This document shows, piece after piece, positions 58,286 to 64,000 of a stretch of 64,000 nt of DNA. The notes under the pieces are model-generated. The model was given only the letters and a program-made list of their open reading frames with translations, ran no database searches and was not told the origin of the DNA. This DNA comes from Takifugu bimaculatus (Eukaryota > Chordata > Actinopteri > Tetraodontiformes > Tetraodontidae). The stretch's first letter is position 1. Each line of letters opens with the position of its first letter. Where the stretch lies: NCBI GenBank assembly GCA_004026145.2, contig CP034989.1:1015134-1079133 (forward strand), read 5' to 3'. Made by a program: the position numbers and the translations under genes.

Positions 58286-61200
58286 CGAAATCCTATAAAT
58301 AATTGAATCTCCGGTGGCTGCCCTCACAACTGCAGCGGTACGTTAATTGGGCAAAATTAGCATGAATTAAAGCAAATAAGTGTAACATGTAATTTATTAC
58401 GTATCAAGCGTAGTTTAGCAGAGGAAGGCTCCGATTTCCCCCAAGATTGCTTCAGCAGCTATAATGCATTTCTTAATTTACTCTGTGGAAAATCAATTTT
58501 TTTCAGAGTTCATTAGGCACCAATATGTTATAATACTAGTCCCGTGAGCACACCGCTCCTAAAAAGCAGCGGGGAAAAAAAAAACAATATGCAAATTCTC
58601 ACCAATGCATCTGCATGTAAATAGCAAGGGAAGGCAGTCCTCCGTGGGAAGCTTTGTTAGCGCCTCCTTTGTTTCTCAACATGAGTCTCTTCACTGCAGT
58701 TTGGAAGTCGGGGAAATGGCGACAGACTTGACAGGTGGATGCAAACATTCTCTTGTGTCTCCCCCCCAACGTTACCTGAGATCGATTCCTGTCAAATTAG
58801 GCCAAAGCTTTGCTAATGGCGCCCCCTCTGCCAGTCCCCCGTTGGATCGTATAGTCTCTGCTGCGTAACACACTCGGCCCGCTTGCTGGGATTGTGGAAT
58901 CAAAGCCTGTTGTGATGGAGAAACCAGGCTGCACGGTTCGCTCCCAGCTCCAGAAGTTCCTCCTTTTTAAAACGGGAATCTGGTGTCATAATAAAGCCGC
59001 AGCACACGCCTGCCAAGCTCTCCGTTAACCGAGGGTTTACAGTCAACCGTGTGGTTTTCCATTTCAAAGGTAGACGTCTTGCTCTCCAATGAGATACAGC
59101 TGAACGTCCCAGTAAAGGACGCAGTGTTCTCGTTTTAGCGGTCCTCCAGGCAACGGGACACACTGGACATCCTGAATTTGGGCGTCACGGGAAGGCTACC
59201 TGCGTAAATACACAGGAATTCTGTGGCGGATATGGAGACAGCTGAGCAGGAATTAGATGTGCCTCTTTCATGCCTCATCAAGTCAACTGTAATTGCACTC
59301 TGGAGTATAGGAAGCATTGGTTATACGCTCAGAAATGCAGACAATGACAAGAAAAACAAACGAGGACAATATCAACACATCGTAGCATGGGACTCATTAG
59401 GGAGGGTAAATGGGGTAGAGGGTTGACTGCTACGACCTCTAGCTACCCGGACTGCTTCCAGGATGTATCCACGCTGCGGATTTGGTGACATCGAACCACA
59501 GATTGAGCGAGTTCATCCTTTGTTGACAGTTTAAGCCGACGTGCACAAAGTTGGCAGGGCTGCATGAACAGCAGCCGTCAGCGCTGCCGTCATCCCTGTT
59601 TCAGAGATATAATTACTCAGCCTGGGAAAGATTGGGTGCAGCTTTCCACTCCTCTATTTGTGCCACGTGTTACTAGGATACCGCCCTTTTGGCGTGATGT
59701 CATTTGTTGCTTTTGGCCACGGGCCTGTTGGAACTGCATGTCAGGATGGGGGGGGGGGTGTTTGATCTCACGGTGCATCTTTTTAAACAACCTGCAGCGG
59801 TGGAACCCAAACACGGCTTCACCTTGGACTCTCCCGATGAAGTAATTCTCGCTGAGCCCAAAGGCCATGTCGGCCATATGGCGCTACACAGTCTGGCGGC
59901 GTGTACTACACAGCGGCGCACACTCGTGGCGGCGACTCCAACAGGAACTAATTAGCACAGTCGCTGGAAATTCCATTTAATCTTTAATTTCCGTTAATTG
60001 AGCTGTGTATATTAGGATGATTTTAAAGGATCCTTTTTTTCTGCCAGGATTGTATTATGAGATTGGTTTCCTTTGTCCACATTAATCACTGATAGTTCAA
60101 ATATGTAACGGCATAAGTAGGTTGTGACCATATTTTTTGTAATCTGTGTTGAATTGATGCCCTTGTGTGGACATTGTGGTATTATATTAATTGCCACGGA
60201 TGGAAAAACAATATTGGCCTGTGAGTTTTCCAGTGAAATATAGTTTCGTAATGATACACAGGGGCACGCAATTATGTTGAGACAGTAAAATCCCGATTTG
60301 GCAACTCACTTCTCATTATTGCTGCCGAAGCCTGAGATGAGTAGCTGTCCTACTTTGCATCCCAAAAGGCCCGCGCCTCGTACACAACTCGCTTTGTACG
60401 GCGTGTTTGTTTTCAGTGGTGTTTGTAATACCGTCGCTCGCTGTTTGATTTAAAGGCATCCTCCGCCGTCCCCGCTGGGGAAACATCATGTGTTAAATGC
60501 CACTCCCCGGCATGCTTGTTTGAGTAATTCACGCTCAAACGAGTGTCAGCGCTCGTCTCCAGGTGGTCTTTACTGCCACGTCTCGCCGTGCGAGCCGACA
60601 CTGCTTTTGATGGCTCCACCTGAGAGATTTGCCCAAATGTGCGTCTGTTTTCCCCAAAGTGGGTCCCAGAGTTTCAGCTGTGGGCTTGTTTACCAGTAAA
60701 CGTTTTTGTGATTCCCTCCAGAAACCCAAGAGTCACGGCTCCCCCCCCACCTCTTCTCTTTTTTCCTTTTAGAAGGAACATTCCATTTGAAATACATATT
60801 TATTTCTCCTCTCATTACAAAATAGGTAGCCAGTCAACAAGGTCTACTTCCCATTAACCTCTGATCCCACTGAGGAACCTACAGATGAATGTTGAAATAC
60901 CTCAGACGTGCACGCACAGGCATACACGCATGTCCTGGAGAACAATATGGAAATCTTCGTCCTTCCTCCCTTCCCTTCCTTAGCCCTGGTGCTCTAGCCG
61001 TCTGTTTTGCCTAATTGCTTTAACACTAGCTTGGCATGCTAATTGCACTGGGCCCCCTGTCACCACATCATTTACATGGCCGGCTTGATTTGAAATTTAA
61101 TCTGCTTGAAGGGTTTGTGTTTCATGTTCTCTTTAAATCCTCACGCTCTGCAGGGTCGGGAGCACTTTGCATTATTGAGAGCATCATAAAAATAAAATAA

Positions 61201-61854
61201 ACCTGTATTTGTTTGGCGCTTTAGCTGGACTCCTCTTTTTAATTCTTGCCCCGACTGTTGCGAAACCCAACTTTGCATCGTCCCTTCGGAGGGTCAGAGT
61301 GATTAAATCAAAGAGGAAAATTGATGAGGCGCCGGGCAGAGCTGCATTTGGATGTTGGGCAGACGGAACTTGAGGAGGAGATGGGAGTGCTGGCTGGTCT
61401 TTCTACTGCAGATGGCCTTTTTGATGTGGAGCTGAAAGGGAAAGACAGACAGACAGACAGATGCAGGTGGAGCGAGCAGTTCAATCAAAGGCCTAAAGCT
61501 ATTTCAGAGGTCAGATCCATCCCACCTCTACATGCTCAGGGCCTATTTACCTCCCTACTTTCATTTCTTCACTACCAGAGGCTGGTTCATGAAACTAAGA
61601 GAAACCTTCCTCGGATGGGACAACTGCTGCTCTTTGCAGACTCCTGTCCCACCATTTTGAGATCGCCGGCTTTTTTCGGTTGCAGTTTTTGGACCCCCGG
61701 TCCCCGTTTCCTTCCACCGCCCATTATAAAGCCAGCAGCTTCTCCTCCAGTGTGCTGACCTCTTTGAGGACTTCCGAATTCTCGAGGAGACCCGAGGAGT
61801 TCGTAAAATTCAACGCGAAGCTCGTTATCCTCACCGAGGAAAACAGGGCTGCCA

Positions 61855-61858
<4 letters not shown>

Positions 61859-61937
<79 letters not shown>

Positions 61938-61945
61938 CGCGCACA
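61859..61945 (+). repeat. Long (GT)37 repeat with GC-rich alternating end
   Basis: About 37 perfect GT units end in GCGTGCGCGCAC, an alternating purine-pyrimidine stretch of about 87 nt that is a strong Z-DNA candidate. Confidence 0.95.
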
Positions 61946-64000
61946 GGAAGTTTAATTAATGTGAATTTGGGCTACACAGCAAGCGGGTTTGGGCATTGTG
62001 CGATTTTTATTTTGAAAAATTCAGGCTTTTCTGGGCCTTATTTATTTATCCCCCCCCCCCCCAGTTCAACCAAACAGAGAATCCAGTCAATATTAAGTCA
62101 ATTATAAATATTTATAATCCGCACACTTTAAAAATCCCGTCAATCACAAAGATGTGGATGATAAGCCGGCGTCCGGGTGTGATTTGCATGCCGCACAAAG
62201 CCTCGGCGTGCCAAGCCCCCCGTTTTGTTTTCTAGTCCACACGCCTGCTTGTTCTCAGCGCAGATTAAATATAGAAGTTTTGTTCTGGTTGAGGATAGAT
62301 GTTTTTCCATTCCCCCTCCACGCATTCCGCACACAGAGGCGGTATTGACGCCCAGTGCTGATGGCGATTCATTATTGAAAAGGAAATCGTCTCAATATGA
62401 CTGGAGTTTGTTATGGGGAGCTTTGTTCTCGTCATCTATATTGCAGGGCATCTTTGTCAGTCGGCACTGTGAGATCCGTTTCTTCTCTCTGTTTGTGTGG
62501 AGTCGAGTTTCCTGCTCTCTGTAGTGTTTTTCAGCGCTGCTGTCCTCATAACTAACCGCCTTATTTTTGAGTTGATGGAAAACTCCGATGCCATACTTTC
62601 CAGTTTAGCCTAGCAGTTGGTCTCTGATAACATATGCTCTGTATGCCTCTGCTTGCTATTAAATTGCAACACTGGCCCTCTTGAGTCACGAGAACCGAAC
62701 ATGTTTTTCTGACTTTCTTGTTTTTAGTTCAGACAAATAGTTGGTTCAAAACGCGCACGGTCCACCGACGCGCCACAGACCCCGTTCTTGCGCGAGGCCC
62801 GTCAAATGTTCCTGACGTAGCTTTTTCTCAGGGGGAACAAAAAGAGCAAATCAGGACCAAATCAGGACTCGTTCATTGCTTATGTTTTGCCGAAATTACT
62901 GGACTCCATCAAGCAGCCATGGAAGTCATGGAAACCCAGTCGTCCATTTGGTGGCGGCAGGAAGCCCGCGAGCATGCGTAGGTCCATGCCACCCTCACAT
63001 CGGTGCGGGGTGGTTCTACCTGAACTCTTCTCCTCGACCGTGATGCGTGCCGCTGTAATTACAGTGTTTGGTGACAGTCTAAATGCGCGGTGCCTTTGCA
63101 TATATAATAGAAAGTTTCAAACACTCTGGGAGCATCAGTGGGAACAGAATCAGCACCGCGTGTCACTGAAGCCTGTTTCCATCCAGGCTAACCTCCTCCG
63201 GACCAGGTTAGGAGTGGCTCTGGTGACATGTCCCCCTATTTTAGGCTCAACCCACCTTTCTAACCCCCCTCAGGCTTTCATGGTGACTCGTCCTGATGTT
63301 GTTGATGTTGATGTGTTGTAGCGTGTTGTCAAGTGTGACGGTCACTTTATTTGTTCTGGGCAACTGTTTCTGACGGACACATTTAATTCAATATTTCGGG
63401 CAGCCCATCACTCCTACCAGTTAAATTAGATGTTAGATGAGAGTAACCACATCGTCTGTAAACAATAAACTTGCTTCAGCTTAACACTTGATTTTCTAAT
63501 TGATTCAGAAGTTGGGATGTGACGTGTCTGCTTGCGTGCCAGAGCCAGCGAAGGGTCCCCTCAGAAGAGCGCTTGTTGTGTGGCATTCTCTCTTGATTTC
63601 ACGCTTTGCTGATGGAAAATTAGACCCTGGTGTATCTCTGCATGAAGAGGAGGTGTAGGAGGAGGAGGAACGCTGATGGTTGCTATTATTGCCTCAGGTC
63701 ACTCTCCCCGACAACAAGAAAACTGGAGCGCTGAGGAGGGAGGGAGCCTGTGTGGCTGGCTGCTAATGCACTCTAAACAATCCCCAACACGGCTCCACGG
63801 AGTCTCAAAAAAAGAACATCTTCCCAACTCTGTCTATCCCCCGTCTTGTTGTTGCGCGGTGCCGTCGCGTGCCTGGCATTCTAAAACATTTTAAATGCGC
63901 TCTGCCTTTTTTGTGGCGCTTCCGAACGGCGCGCAGAAGTGTTGAACGCTTCATTTGCATGTTTTTGTCTTGCATTCTTTTCTCTTTTTTTTGCCTTGCC

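Larger units (their letters stand above)
51350..64000. other. Spacer downstream of mdfic
   Basis: No protein-coding exon could be supported on either strand over 12.6 kb, including none resembling tfec, the next gene in human. It holds simple repeats (C15 at about 53010-53024, CA at 58265-58285, a long GT at 61859-61933), a CpG-rich patch (53760-53960), enhancer-like AT-rich DNA (53300-53480), and transposon remnants near 55.7-56.0 kb. Confidence 0.65.

Noticed and set aside
61321..61758. A 145-residue plus-strand open frame
   Set aside because: It starts with a plausible acidic stretch but runs into a (GACA)n repeat and has no homology or splice context that I can support.
51350..64000. Search for tfec (the next human neighbour)
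   Set aside because: No bHLH-leucine-zipper sequence was recognised on either strand; the gene probably lies beyond the window or elsewhere.

Overview
The window is vertebrate nuclear DNA, most likely from a percomorph-type teleost fish. Coding sequence is confined to short exons with GT/AG borders. Introns and spacers carry many (CA)n/(GT)n microsatellites and poly(C)/poly(G) runs, plus a few decayed copies of repeats common in fish. Nothing bacterial, viral or plasmid-like is present. Only two protein-coding genes can be supported, both on the + strand: the 3' part of foxp2 and a complete mdfic gene. This is the same order and orientation as human FOXP2-MDFIC on chromosome 7q31, so the locus is a conserved microsyntenic block. 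The species cannot be named from the sequence alone.

Layout. Positions 1-1927 are foxp2 intron; the glutamine-rich part and most of the zinc finger lie upstream of the window. Nine foxp2 coding exons lie between 1928 and 13640 and correspond to human exons 9-17. They encode the two zinc-binding histidines, the leucine zipper, the CtBP-binding motif, the forkhead DNA-binding domain and the acidic tail ending in SEDLE. A 3' UTR of about 3.2 kb follows, ending at a double AATAAA near 16828-16838. It contains three seed matches to miR-9, one to let-7 and one to miR-140. Positions 16.9-33.0 kb are a spacer with no supported gene; it holds G-quadruplex-prone tracts, microsatellites, AT-rich segments that resemble conserved enhancers, and repeat remnants.

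A CpG-rich promoter region (about 33.03-33.56 kb) leads into mdfic. The model is a tiny first coding exon (ATG at 33353), a second exon (33598-33800), a 12 kb intron, a third exon (45939-46283) and a last exon (50105-50358) holding the whole cysteine-rich I-mfa domain. All codon phases join correctly and give a predicted 270-residue protein, or 228 residues from an internal ATG that matches the start of the human p32 form. Positions 51.3-64 kb are downstream spacer with no recognisable exon of the next expected neighbour (tfec); they contain a Tc1-like transposase remnant and a long GT repeat.

FOXP2 is a forkhead transcriptional repressor of neural and other tissues. MDFIC is a cysteine-rich regulator that binds transcription factors and is an auxiliary subunit of PIEZO channels. 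They share a neighbourhood but no known joint pathway, and I see no new multi-gene system. The most notable points are a four-copy in-frame 24-nt repeat expanding the FOXP2 C-terminal region, the split mdfic N-terminus, a (TGC)7 poly-cysteine tract, and CA or C tracts placed at splice sites.
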